Of a stretch of DNA of 17,565 nucleotides, positions 7,740 to 15,530 are shown one piece after another. Position numbers and translations under genes: made by a program. This DNA is from CAUUFM01 sp041844335 (GTDB lineage: Bacteria; Bacillota; Clostridia; Lachnospirales; Lachnospiraceae). The DNA is taken from positions 1 through 17,565 of the forward strand of contig JBGZAX010000042.1 of NCBI GenBank assembly GCA_041844335.1, read 5' to 3'. The notes below the pieces were generated by a model. The model was not told the origin of the DNA. It did no database searches and saw nothing but the letters and a program-made list of their open reading frames with translations. How positions within the stretch are numbered: position 1 is the first letter of the stretch; each line of letters opens with the position of its first letter.

Positions 7740-7811
7740 CTCTCTCCCACTACCGGATCAGAAACGGTCGTACCCGCTTGCAATCGTTCGACCCGGGTTA
7801 TAAGGAGAGAG
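7740..7811. other. GC-rich three-stem structured element in convergent intergenic gap
   Basis: An outer 8-bp stem, CTCTCTCC (7740-7747) with GGAGAGAG (7804-7811), encloses two smaller perfect stems: ACCG (7752-7755) with CGGT (7765-7768), and ACCCG (7772-7776) with CGGGT (7794-7798). By hand count the element is about 56% G+C, far above its flanks. It lies between the ends of the acetyltransferase and prfC genes. Read on the minus strand it is followed by CTGTATTTTCTTTT, so it could terminate the prfC operon; on the plus strand an A-rich run follows. It could also be a small structured RNA or a short mobile remnant. I do not recognise it as a known RNA class. Confidence 0.45.
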
Positions 7812-7899
7812 AAACCAAAAAAGAATTTGTTAATAGGAAGATCCGACCATTTACGCCAAGGCACAATGGATAAGTGAAGTATTCTCATAATTTTTCACA

Positions 7900-9495
7900 T
7901 TAATTTTTAGCAAATTCATCAAGCTTTAATCCTTTATTTCTATCAATCGTCATCTGTACGCTCCACTCATGTGCGAATAAAAGCAACGGTCTATCCTTAA
8001 GATCCGCTACTTTCTTCATATCGGCGGTACCGTTAAGCGCATCAACATCAACGCTTTCATAATCGGCTATCCACCTGATATACCTGAACGGCAAACCCTC
8101 TAAATTAATTTCTACATTATATTCGGTATTTAATCTATGCTTAAGCACGTCAAATTGCAAGACCCCTACCACTCCGACTATAATTTCTTCAAGTCCTGAA
8201 TTTATTTCTTTAAATATCTGAATAGCACCCTCCTTTGCCAACTGATCTATCCCTGCAACGAACTGCTTTCTTTTCATAGTATCCACCTGACGAACCCTTG
8301 CAAAGTGCTCAGGAGCAAATGTGGGTATTCCCTCATACCTTATTTTCATAGACGGATCGCAAACCGTATCTCCGATAGAGAATATACCGGGGTCAAATAC
8401 ACCTATCACATCTCCCGCATAGGCATTTTTTATGATATGTCTGTCATCAGCCATCATCTGCTGAGGCTGAGAGAGCCTGAACTTCCTATTTCCCTGTATA
8501 TGGTAAACCTCATCCTCAACATCAAAAACTCCCGAACAAACTCTCATGAAAGCTATTCTATCTCTATGAGCCTTATTCATATTTGCCTGAATTTTAAAAA
8601 CAAAGGCTGAGAACTTGGGATTTGTAGCCTCAATTATTCCCGTATCGGTAAGTCTCGGTAATGGTGCGGTACTCATTTTAAGAAAATACTGCAAAAATAT
8701 TTCTACACCGAAATTAGTAAGTGCCGAACCGAAAAATACGGGTGACAGTTTTCCTTTATGAACCTCTTTTATATCCAATTCAGCTCCGGCTCCGTCAAGA
8801 AGCTCCAATTCCGCCCTTAAGCTTTCAAAAGCATCATCTCCTATCAAATCGAGACTTTCATCAAGCTTCAGCTTTTTAGTTAAGCCCTCTTTTGTACCCT
8901 TTAAGGTATCACTGTATAAGATCACCTCTTCTTTTTGTCTGTCATAAACTCCTTTAAAATCCTTGCCGCTGCCGATAGCCCAGTTAACAGGATATGTCGC
9001 TATATTAAGCTCTTTTTCTATGTTATCCAACAGTTCAAAGCTGTCAAGAGCATCTCTATCCATCTTATTTATAAAGGTAAAAATAGGAATTTGTCTCATT
9101 ACACATACCTTAAATAATTTTCTGGTCTGTGCCTCCACTCCTTTTGCAGCATCTATTACCATAACAGCCGCATCACAAGCCATAAGCGTTCTATAGGTAT
9201 CCTCCGAAAAATCCTGATGCCCCGGAGTATCCAATATGTTTATACAATAATCATCATATTCAAACTGCATAGCCGATGAAGTGACTGAAATTCCTCTTTC
9301 TTTTTCAATAGCCATCCAGTCCGATACCGCATGCTTTGCAGTAGCTTTGCCCTTTACGCTGCCGGCGGTATTTATAGCCCCTCCGTATAACAGAAACTTT
9401 TCTGTAAGCGTGGTCTTTCCGGCATCGGGGTGCGAAATAATGCCAAAGGTTCTTCTCCTGTTTATCTCATTTTTTAAACGTGCATCAAAACTCAT
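7900..9495 (-). CDS. prfC: Peptide chain release factor 3 (RF3)
   Basis: RF3 is a ribosome-dependent GTPase that removes RF1/RF2 from the ribosome after peptide release. The 531 residues match the family length. GTPase motifs are intact: G1 SHPDAGKTTL (21-30), the switch region GISVTSS (68-74), G3 DTPGHQ (89-94) and G4 NKMD (143-146). The AGGAINTAGSVKG-like segment and the C-terminal LQFDVLKHRLNTEY region are RF3-specific and separate it from EF-G. The ATG at 9495 is preceded by a modest AAGGA about 11 bases upstream, 19 bases after the cinA stop. It is probably the last gene of the rimO-pgsA-cinA-prfC transcript, since the next gene downstream is convergent. Confidence 0.97.
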   Translation of the reverse strand: MSFDARLKNEINRRRTFGIISHPDAGKTTLTEKFLLYGGAINTAGSVKGKATAKHAVSDWMAIEKERGISVTSSAMQFEYDDYCINILDTPGHQDFSEDTYRTLMACDAAVMVIDAAKGVEAQTRKLFKVCVMRQIPIFTFINKMDRDALDSFELLDNIEKELNIATYPVNWAIGSGKDFKGVYDRQKEEVILYSDTLKGTKEGLTKKLKLDESLDLIGDDAFESLRAELELLDGAGAELDIKEVHKGKLSPVFFGSALTNFGVEIFLQYFLKMSTAPLPRLTDTGIIEATNPKFSAFVFKIQANMNKAHRDRIAFMRVCSGVFDVEDEVYHIQGNRKFRLSQPQQMMADDRHIIKNAYAGDVIGVFDPGIFSIGDTVCDPSMKIRYEGIPTFAPEHFARVRQVDTMKRKQFVAGIDQLAKEGAIQIFKEINSGLEEIIVGVVGVLQFDVLKHRLNTEYNVEINLEGLPFRYIRWIADYESVDVDALNGTADMKKVADLKDRPLLLFAHEWSVQMTIDRNKGLKLDEFAKN

Positions 9496-9514
9496 TATTC
9501 AAATATTCCTTATA

Positions 9515-10747
9515 TTATTTTATTCCGACAATCATATCTCTAAGTAACGTAATCGCAAATTTTGCAGCTCTGTTCCTTACAATATTCCGATTTCCTTTAA
9601 ATCTGTGCTCCACTATATTTATTCTTCCTTCATAGCTGCAGGCAATATAGACAAGCCCTACAGGCTTATTTTCACTGTGGTCGGGCCCTGAAACGCCTGT
9701 AATTGCAATATTTGCATCAGCCTTATATTTTTCAAAAAGTCCTACGCACATAGCCTCCGCCGTATTCGAACTTACCGCTCCGTGTCTTAAAATAACCATT
9801 TTAGGAACTCCAAGCAGCTCTGATTTTGATTCATTTGAATATGTGACCACTCCCATTTTAAATACATCAGATGCGTGCGGATTTTCTACAATATTGCTCG
9901 ATAGAAGTCCGCCTGTACAGGACTCGGCAACCGCCAATGTCTGTCCTTTCTTTCTTAATAGATCAAGAACTGTGGACTCGATAGTCGCATTTTCATCATC
10001 AGAGAATATGTTCTTTTCAAATCTTTTTTTTAGCTCCGCCTCTACAGGCGCAATAAGCTTAATGGCACCTTCTCTATTATCAGCCATAGCACTTATTCTG
10101 ATGTCTATTGCGGCAATCTTGGCATAAATGGCAACTGTAGGATTTTTACTTTCAAGCAAGTCCATCATCCTTGTCTCAAGAACACTTTCCGATATGTTGC
10201 ACAGCTTTAATGTCCTTGAATATATCAGACCGCTGAACCTCGCTCTGATATATTTTTCTATATCACAAAACATCGGTTCTAATTCAAATGGAGGCCCGGG
10301 AAGTAAAATATAGATCTTACTATCCTTTTCAACTATCATTCCGGGCGCAGTACCATTATGATTTTCTATGACAATTGCATCCTTAATTACCATGGCTTGC
10401 CTTAAATTATTTTCAGTCATTTTTATATTTCTCGAATTAAAAAATCCCTCGAGCTTGTCTTTTATCTCATCATTTAAGATTAAAGGCATTTCTAAAAATG
10501 ATGATAAGCCCTCCCTTGTCATATCATCAAGCGTAGGACCTAAACCGCCGGATAAAATAATAATATCACTTCTGCTGCTTGCAAGCTTCAGAGTGTCTAC
10601 AAGTCTCTGCAAATTATCTCCGACAACCTGGTGATGATACAGGTTCAATCCCAGATCTGCACATTTTTTCGCCAAAAAACAGGCATTCGTGTTTACTATG
10701 TTTCCAAGTAAAATCTCTGTTCCTACATTGATTATTTCTACTACCAT
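9515..10747 (-). CDS. cinA: CinA family protein (MoCF domain + nicotinamide-nucleotide amidase)
   Basis: A full two-domain CinA of 410 residues. The N-terminal half is the MoaB/Mog-like domain (COG1058): INVGTEILLGNIVNTN at residues 6-21 and the SGGLGPTLDD loop near residue 65. The C-terminal domain (from about residue 255) is the PncC-type amidase: TLAVAESCTGGLLSS, GVVTYSNESKSELLGV and ITGVSGPDH. In characterised relatives this domain deamidates nicotinamide mononucleotide in the pyridine-nucleotide cycle and the N-terminal domain has ADP-ribose pyrophosphatase activity; whether both act here cannot be read from sequence. Its ribosome binding site (AAAGGAGA, 10751-10758) overlaps the pgsA stop, indicating coupling. 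In many Firmicutes recA follows cinA; here prfC does. Confidence 0.96.
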   Translation of the reverse strand: MVVEIINVGTEILLGNIVNTNACFLAKKCADLGLNLYHHQVVGDNLQRLVDTLKLASSRSDIIILSGGLGPTLDDMTREGLSSFLEMPLILNDEIKDKLEGFFNSRNIKMTENNLRQAMVIKDAIVIENHNGTAPGMIVEKDSKIYILLPGPPFELEPMFCDIEKYIRARFSGLIYSRTLKLCNISESVLETRMMDLLESKNPTVAIYAKIAAIDIRISAMADNREGAIKLIAPVEAELKKRFEKNIFSDDENATIESTVLDLLRKKGQTLAVAESCTGGLLSSNIVENPHASDVFKMGVVTYSNESKSELLGVPKMVILRHGAVSSNTAEAMCVGLFEKYKADANIAITGVSGPDHSENKPVGLVYIACSYEGRINIVEHRFKGNRNIVRNRAAKFAITLLRDMIVGIK

Positions 10748-10756
10748 CTTTCTCCT

Positions 10757-11299
10757 TTATATTTTTTCATCTAAAATCACATTTTTGTTTTTATAAATAT
10801 ATTCAATCAACGAAAGTATTGTGAGCACCACTGTTAAGATTATCAACATATTTTCTAATTGTATTGCACCCTTTATTTGCAACAATAAGACAATCATGGT
10901 AACCATAGTGCAAACGGTCTTAAATTTCCCCATCATACTTGCGGCAATAACCTTACCGTTATCAGATGCCACCAACCTAAATCCGCTGATTATGAACTCT
11001 CTGGCTATTATTATCTGTAAAGCGATGCTTGGAAATCTTCCGTTTTCCATAAGACAGATCATAGCCGAAACCACAAGCAGCTTATCCGCCAACGGATCCA
11101 TAAACTTACCGAAATTCGTAATAAGATTATGCTTTCTTGCAATGTAACCGTCAAGAAAGTCGGTAAAGCCGGCTATGCAAAAAAGAGCTAAAGCCATATA
11201 TCTGTCAATATCTCCGCCAAAAACATTTACAGACATAAAAAACACAAAAAACGGTATCATTATAACTCTAAGACAAGTAAGCTTATTCGGCAAATTCAT
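10757..11299 (-). CDS. pgsA: CDP-diacylglycerol--glycerol-3-phosphate 3-phosphatidyltransferase
   Basis: Makes phosphatidylglycerophosphate from CDP-diacylglycerol and glycerol-3-phosphate, the committed step to phosphatidylglycerol and cardiolipin, in the cytoplasmic membrane. The CDP-alcohol phosphatidyltransferase signature is complete: D47-x2-D50-G51-x2-A54-R55-x8-G64-x3-D68-x3-D72. The N-terminus NLPNKLTCLRVIMIPFFV is typical for PgsA. The 180 residues show about five hydrophobic segments. The ATG (11299) directly abuts the TGA of rimO and its GGAGG (11308-11312) lies within the end of rimO, so translation is probably coupled. The order rimO-pgsA-cinA is conserved in Clostridia, supporting PgsA over other CDP-alcohol transferases. 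Confidence 0.95.
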   Translation of the reverse strand: MNLPNKLTCLRVIMIPFFVFFMSVNVFGGDIDRYMALALFCIAGFTDFLDGYIARKHNLITNFGKFMDPLADKLLVVSAMICLMENGRFPSIALQIIIAREFIISGFRLVASDNGKVIAASMMGKFKTVCTMVTMIVLLLQIKGAIQLENMLIILTVVLTILSLIEYIYKNKNVILDEKI

Positions 11300-12628
11300 T
11301 CAAACAACCTCCGTAGCTATAAAATCATAATCACTATATTTTTCTATCTTTACTCTTATTTTATCTCCGCTGTTCAATACTCTGTCAGAACCTACAAATA
11401 TAAGAGAATCCACATCAGGAGAATCGGCGTATGATCGTGCCACATAGATATTATCGTCCGCCAAATACCCGTCAATAATACAGATAAGTGTCTTTCCTAC
11501 CCATTTTTGATTTATCCTGTTAAGCATTTTCTTTTGTGTAAGCATCAGCTCCTCCTGACGCCTAAGCTTGGTATCTTCGTCTATTTGATGATCCAAGGTC
11601 GCCGCCTTTGTACCCTCTTCCATAGAATAGGTAAAAACGCCCACATGATCAAGTTCAATATCTTCCAAAAACCCAAGCAGTTCCCTGTGCTGCTCTTCAC
11701 TTTCTGTCGGAAAGCCTGTAATTAAAGAGGTTCTTAAGACTATATCAGGCATAGCCTTTCTTAATTTATCTACAACATCTATTATGCCTCTCTTATCTAT
11801 TTTTCTACCCATAAGCTTTAATATTTCATCGTTACAATGCTGTATCGGCATATCCATATAATGACAGATTTTAGGGTTTTTCATCATGCACTCTATCAGC
11901 TCATCATAAATTTCTTCCGGATAACTATATAAGAGTCTTATTCTATCTATCCCGTCTATATTTGAAATCTCATTTAATAAAATATGAAGCCTTTTTTCTT
12001 TATATAGATCCATTCCGTAAATTGTGGTTTCCTGAGCTATTATTATTATCTCCTTTACGCCCTTTTGCGCCATAGACTTTGCCTGTGCTATAAGACTCTC
12101 CATTTTAAAACTGCGATACCTGCCTCTTATTGAGGGTATCGCACAGTAGCTGCAGCATTTGCTGCAGCCTTCCGCAATTTTTAAATAAGCATAATGCGTT
12201 GGAGTTGTTAAAATCCTGTCTACAGGTCTTTCAAGCTCTCTATTATTACTGTTTATAATACATTGCCTTTCTTTTTTTTGTTCCAAACTAATTATCACCT
12301 GAACCAAGTAGTCAAAGGAGGTGGTTCCAACCACGGCATCGACCTCTTGAATTTCTTTTAATATTTCATCTTTATATCTTTGAGCCATACATCCTGTTAC
12401 AATCAGATATTTACAAGCACCGTCATCTTTATATTTAGCCATTTCCAAGATTGCCTCAATGCTCTCCTCCTTTGCAGGATCTATAAAACAACAGGTATTT
12501 ATCACTATTACCTCTGCAATGCTTTCATCTGCAACAAATACAAAACCGTTTTTATCAAGTTCAGTCAGCATCTCCTCCGCATCAACTCTATTTTTATCGC
12601 AGCCAAGCGTCATTAAAAATAATTTCAT
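11300..12628 (-). CDS. rimO: Ribosomal protein uS12 methylthiotransferase RimO
   Basis: A radical-SAM enzyme that adds a methylthio group to the conserved aspartate of ribosomal protein S12. The 442 residues carry the three methylthiotransferase domains: the N-terminal UPF0004 domain with cluster cysteines C10 (LGCDKN), C46 or C47 (NTCC) and C80 (TGCMAQ); the radical-SAM core with C155-x3-C159-x2-C162; and a C-terminal TRAM-like domain (about 375-442). The start MKLFLMTLGCDKN and the RIRLLYSYPEEI segment fit RimO better than MiaB. The doubled cysteine at 46-47 and the extra C158 are small oddities. The ATG at 12628 is preceded by GGAGAG about 10 bases upstream. It abuts pgsA and follows the SH3-protein gene by 84 bases. 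Confidence 0.96.
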   Translation of the reverse strand: MKLFLMTLGCDKNRVDAEEMLTELDKNGFVFVADESIAEVIVINTCCFIDPAKEESIEAILEMAKYKDDGACKYLIVTGCMAQRYKDEILKEIQEVDAVVGTTSFDYLVQVIISLEQKKERQCIINSNNRELERPVDRILTTPTHYAYLKIAEGCSKCCSYCAIPSIRGRYRSFKMESLIAQAKSMAQKGVKEIIIIAQETTIYGMDLYKEKRLHILLNEISNIDGIDRIRLLYSYPEEIYDELIECMMKNPKICHYMDMPIQHCNDEILKLMGRKIDKRGIIDVVDKLRKAMPDIVLRTSLITGFPTESEEQHRELLGFLEDIELDHVGVFTYSMEEGTKAATLDHQIDEDTKLRRQEELMLTQKKMLNRINQKWVGKTLICIIDGYLADDNIYVARSYADSPDVDSLIFVGSDRVLNSGDKIRVKIEKYSDYDFIATEVV

Positions 12629-12653
12629 TAATTTTTACTCTCCATAAACAAAG

Positions 12654-12708
12654 TTAAAATGAGCTACTTAACGCTTGTAAAAACGCTTGATTTCATAGCC
12701 CATTTTAA
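12654..12708 (-). terminator. Long-armed hairpin between the SH3-protein gene and rimO
   Basis: TTAAAATGAGCTA (12654-12666) and TAGCCCATTTTAA (12696-12708) pair over 13 positions with one mismatch or wobble. The 29-base loop carries two copies of AACGCTTG (12670-12677 and 12682-12689). It begins 4 bases after the SH3-protein stop and lies in the rimO leader. The arm is rich in T at its 3' end on either strand, so it could act as a terminator or partial read-through element; no clean long U-tract follows. Confidence 0.4.
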
Positions 12709-12712
12709 TATA

Positions 12713-13969
12713 TCACTTCTTCAATTTAGAATTTTTAAGCAATACGTCTTTTTTCATAAATCCTTCCACACTCTGACCGTTTGCGGTAAGCTTAACCTTG
12801 ACCCATCCGCCCTTTTTATAAGTTTTTATAATTTGTATAATATCATCTTTTATAGCGGTCGCTTTTACATCTGAGGTTGTAGATTTTTTAGCTCTAATTC
12901 TTATTCCATCGGTTAAAATGTATTTCTTACCTTTAAACTTGCCGGGTTTTTTCTTGTTATTGCTATTTTCGGCTTTTTGTGTAGCCTCAGCTTGATCTTT
13001 TGTTTCAGTTTTTTTACTATTTGTGTCTTCTTTATCCTTGTTATCTTCTTTATTATCTTCTTTGTCCTTATTATCTTTATTTTCCGACTTGGCTTCAGGC
13101 ACTGCGTATCCGTTTTCCTTAAGCAGTCTCACCAAATCCTTATCCTTTGAACAAGCCTCCCTATATTCATCATCAACCTTTGCAAACAGCTCAACTACAT
13201 CCTCGGTTTCTTCTGCCTCATTAGTATATTGCAGCTCCTCAGCCGATGAATTCATACTGTTTATTATTACGTATCCCTCATCATCTTTTTTTATATATAA
13301 CGGTTCAATTCCGGGAGCCAAGGTATTTATGTCTCTAAACTTTACCTTAAGTGAAACATAAGCCAGCAGGCTGCCCTCTTCCGGTCCGTTTTTTGTATAA
13401 ACCTTTATGTCTTTATGTGTCTCTCTTGCCTTTGACTTGAGTCTGATAGAGTTTATTTCAATATCGCTTAATACATCGACGTGTTTTTTCACTTCATCAA
13501 TATCGGCTTTTTCAATGGCGGCATAATAGCCCTTTATAAATTTATTCAGCTCCTTATCCTTATTCAGTATTAAAGGATTGGTCACTGTTTCCGGCAGCTC
13601 TATCTTCGGAATATCACCGCTCTCATCTTTATCTTTATTATCATCTTTGCTGTCTTTATCAGCTCCATTAACCTTGTTGTCTGTATTTATTTCATCTGTT
13701 TTATTTTCTTCTTTATTATCATTTTTTACTTCCTTGACTGCCTTCGTGCCCTTATCCGCTTTAGGTAAAAATCTCAGGCTGTCTTCGGATGATGCCATAA
13801 AAGAAATAATGCAGCATAAAATAATACAGGGAATAAAATATTGCTTGTGTGCAATCAAAAATCCTATCAAAATCTCCGCTATACTTTTTATAACTTCTAC
13901 AAACTTTGACTCACTTTTATCATTTTTTCCCTGTGACTCCTGCCCCTTATCTTTTAAATCATTATACAT
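12713..13969 (-). CDS. Membrane-anchored SH3-like domain protein with NTF2-like middle region
   Basis: A 418-residue protein of no assigned function. After a charged N-terminus and an amphipathic stretch (25-40) there is one membrane segment at about 44-60 (FIPCIILCCIISFMAS). Then follow a low-complexity Lys/Asp/Glu/Asn linker (about 72-120), a folded middle region (about 130-275) that looks like the NTF2-like domains found in such clostridial proteins, a second Lys/Asp/Asn-rich linker with KEDNKDK-type repeats (about 288-345) and a C-terminal bacterial SH3-like domain (350-412: GIRIRAKKSTTSDV, GGWVKVKL, VEGFMKKDVL). The topology puts the SH3 domain outside, near the cell wall, which suggests peptidoglycan contact. 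AAGGAG precedes the ATG at 13969. It lies just downstream of tRNA-Arg, and may partly share its transcript. Confidence 0.8.
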   Translation of the reverse strand: MYNDLKDKGQESQGKNDKSESKFVEVIKSIAEILIGFLIAHKQYFIPCIILCCIISFMASSEDSLRFLPKADKGTKAVKEVKNDNKEENKTDEINTDNKVNGADKDSKDDNKDKDESGDIPKIELPETVTNPLILNKDKELNKFIKGYYAAIEKADIDEVKKHVDVLSDIEINSIRLKSKARETHKDIKVYTKNGPEEGSLLAYVSLKVKFRDINTLAPGIEPLYIKKDDEGYVIINSMNSSAEELQYTNEAEETEDVVELFAKVDDEYREACSKDKDLVRLLKENGYAVPEAKSENKDNKDKEDNKEDNKDKEDTNSKKTETKDQAEATQKAENSNNKKKPGKFKGKKYILTDGIRIRAKKSTTSDVKATAIKDDIIQIIKTYKKGGWVKVKLTANGQSVEGFMKKDVLLKNSKLKK

Positions 13970-14010
13970 ACTCTCTCCTTATCAAAATTTTTTATAAGCT
14001 CCGAAAAAAC

Positions 14011-14083
14011 CGCATCTAAAAGGATTCGAACCTTCGACCTTCGGTTCCGGAAACCGCCGCTCTATCCACTGAGCTATAGATGC
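14011..14083 (-). tRNA. tRNA-Arg (anticodon CCG)
   Basis: A complete cloverleaf of 73 bases on the minus strand. Acceptor GCATCTA pairs with TAGATGC; the D arm is GCTC-AGTGGATA-GAGC; the anticodon loop reads TTCCGGA, giving anticodon CCG (reads CGG, arginine); the T arm is GAAGG-TTCGAAT-CCTTT. The discriminator base is G and no CCA is encoded. The closing pair 27-43 of the anticodon stem is a G-A mismatch, the other four pairs being sound. A T-run (GGTTTTTTCGG) follows immediately and may act as an end signal. Confidence 0.96.
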
Positions 14084-14103
14084 ATACAAAATAATAATAT
14101 AGT

Positions 14104-14132
14104 ATGATACCATAGCCTTGTGTAAAAGTAAA
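14104..14132 (-). promoter_or_regulatory. Probable promoter of tRNA-Arg
   Basis: On the minus strand TTTACT (14132-14127), a 17-base spacer and TATCAT (14109-14104) form a reasonable sigma-A promoter. Transcription would begin near 14097, about 14 bases before the mature tRNA. It could also feed the SH3-protein gene downstream. Confidence 0.55.
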
Positions 14133-14177
14133 GTTTTTACAGGTGAATATTGAGTGAATTATATACAAATTTTGAAA

Positions 14178-14711
14178 CTATTTTATCAGCTTTGAAATAT
14201 CTCTAAATTCAGCCGCATCTGCACTTCCCAACAGTTCAAATAACAATGCTTCGCAGCTTGTTATTATAGCTCCCTCTCTTTTAGCCCTTTTTATAGCTAT
14301 TTTCACATTTTCATATGATCTGCTGTCAATGCAATCCGCAACCAACACCGGAATATAGTCGTTTTCTATCAGTTCAAGTACCGTCTGCAATACACAAACA
14401 TGAGCCTCTATGCCACAGACAATTACATACTTTTTGCCGATTATACTGTCTTTTATCACATCAAAGGCACTGAATTTTTTCTTTTCAAAATAGTCATCTT
14501 CAGCAAGCCCTGAAGCTTTGTTTATTTCATCTGCGCTTGCACCGAGACCCTTTGTATATTGCTGGGTCTTATAGATGGGTATCCCTAAAATTTTTAACCC
14601 CTCTGCCAATTTTACGCTGTTTTCTAAAAGCTCATCCTTTTTTCCCATACTTGCAATAATTTTATACTGGTAGTCAACCAAAACTGCTGCTGTTTCATTT
14701 CTTCTTATCAT
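14178..14711 (-). CDS. Isochorismatase-family cysteine hydrolase
   Basis: A 177-residue isochorismatase-like hydrolase. The expected triad is visible: D13 in VLVDYQ, K77 in FEKKKFSAF and nucleophile C106 in CGIEAHVCVLQT, with the cis-peptide-type GIEAH just before it. Members of this superfamily hydrolyse amides (nicotinamidase, ureidoacrylate and carbamoyl hydrolases) or isochorismate; the short length and the IEAHVCVLQT motif resemble the YcaC-like or general cysteine-hydrolase branch, and the substrate cannot be told. Nicotinamidase is possible but its metal-binding D-x-H pattern is not evident. AAGGAG precedes the ATG. It lies 22 bases after the cytidylate-kinase-like gene, so the two form a small operon. 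Confidence 0.9.
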   Translation of the reverse strand: MIRRNETAAVLVDYQYKIIASMGKKDELLENSVKLAEGLKILGIPIYKTQQYTKGLGASADEINKASGLAEDDYFEKKKFSAFDVIKDSIIGKKYVIVCGIEAHVCVLQTVLELIENDYIPVLVADCIDSRSYENVKIAIKRAKREGAIITSCEALLFELLGSADAAEFRDISKLIK

Positions 14712-14733
14712 AATTTTAATCTCCTTAAATAAT

Positions 14734-15372
14734 TTATATTCTTTCCTTGCTCTCTTGAACTAAATCCGCAAATTTAACTATAGTTTCCACACAACCATCT
14801 ACACCGATTATACTGCTGTTTACACATAGATCATAGCTTTCAGCCGCACCCCATTTTTTATTAGTATAATAATTATAATAGCTTGTCCGCCTTTTATCGA
14901 CCTTCATTATCAAATCTCTGACCTTTTCCTCCGTATCTCCCGTTTCAAGCATCACATTTTTAAGTCGGGTTTCCATATCGGCGGATACAAACACATTTAT
15001 CACATCGTCAAAGCCCTGAAGTGCATAATCGGCACATCTACCCACTATAACACAGGATCTTTCCTTTGCAATTTCTTTAATCGTATCAAACTGCGCCAAA
15101 AACACTTTCTGGCTTATCGGCATATCTCCATAAGAATTTACAGATGGATACCCGAAAAAATATCCGTCAGAAACCATAGAAAATAAAAAGCTGTTCATCG
15201 GTTTTTCATCATGCATTTCGAATAATTCCTTGCTGATTCCGCTTTTTTTGGCAGCCTCCTCCAAAAGCTCTTTATCAAAATACTCCATATTATAACGCTG
15301 TGCAATCTTAAGCCCGACATTTCGTCCGCCGCTGCCGTATTGCCTGCTAATTGTAATTATCTTATGTCCCAT
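14734..15372 (-). CDS. Cytidylate kinase-like family protein
   Basis: A 212-residue P-loop kinase of the cytidylate-kinase-like family (AAA_26 type), common in Clostridia in addition to true Cmk. Residues 5-20 (IITISRQYGSGGRNVG) form the nucleotide-binding start; YFDKELLEEAAKKSG (about 31-45) and VIVGRCADYAL (about 108-118) are also typical, as is the arginine-rich lid VDKRRTSYYNYYT. True CMP kinases have a GPxGSGKGT-type P-loop, so the reaction here is uncertain. The ATG (15372) is preceded by AAAGG with 8-base spacing, and a strong promoter lies about 40 bases upstream. It heads a two-gene unit with the isochorismatase-type hydrolase; whether they share a pathway is unknown. Confidence 0.88.
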   Translation of the reverse strand: MGHKIITISRQYGSGGRNVGLKIAQRYNMEYFDKELLEEAAKKSGISKELFEMHDEKPMNSFLFSMVSDGYFFGYPSVNSYGDMPISQKVFLAQFDTIKEIAKERSCVIVGRCADYALQGFDDVINVFVSADMETRLKNVMLETGDTEEKVRDLIMKVDKRRTSYYNYYTNKKWGAAESYDLCVNSSIIGVDGCVETIVKFADLVQESKERI

Positions 15373-15418
15373 ATAAATATCCTTTCAACATAGGTAAATA
15401 AAGCTTGCCGTAGCAATA

Positions 15419-15447
15419 ATTATATTATAAAAAAACAATATATGCAA
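15419..15447 (-). promoter_or_regulatory. Promoter of the cytidylate-kinase-like operon, with flanking inverted repeat
   Basis: On the minus strand TTGCAT (15447-15442), a 17-base spacer and a perfect TATAAT (15424-15419) make a strong sigma-A promoter; transcription would start near 15412. A 7-bp inverted repeat, AGCTTGC (15402-15408) and GCAAGCT (15444-15450), brackets it: one arm overlaps the -35 and the other lies just after the start point. This layout suits a looping or two-site operator. Confidence 0.65.
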
Positions 15448-15530
15448 GCTATCATAGGAGATTTAGATTTTGATTTTTATAAATATTCGGCATAAGTTAA
15501 AATATTAACATCTTTACTGTCTCCTTTTGC

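Noticed and set aside
7740..7811. Degenerate tRNA or known self-cleaving ribozyme
   Set aside because: There is no anticodon arm in a plausible position and 5 unpaired bases separate the second inner stem from the outer stem. I also could not fit hammerhead, twister or pistol core sequences on either strand.
13023..13997. Long Ser/Leu-rich open frames on the plus strand opposite the SH3-protein gene
   Set aside because: They are the antisense of Lys/Asp/Glu/Asn-rich low-complexity codons, have no suitable ribosome binding sites and no recognisable domain.
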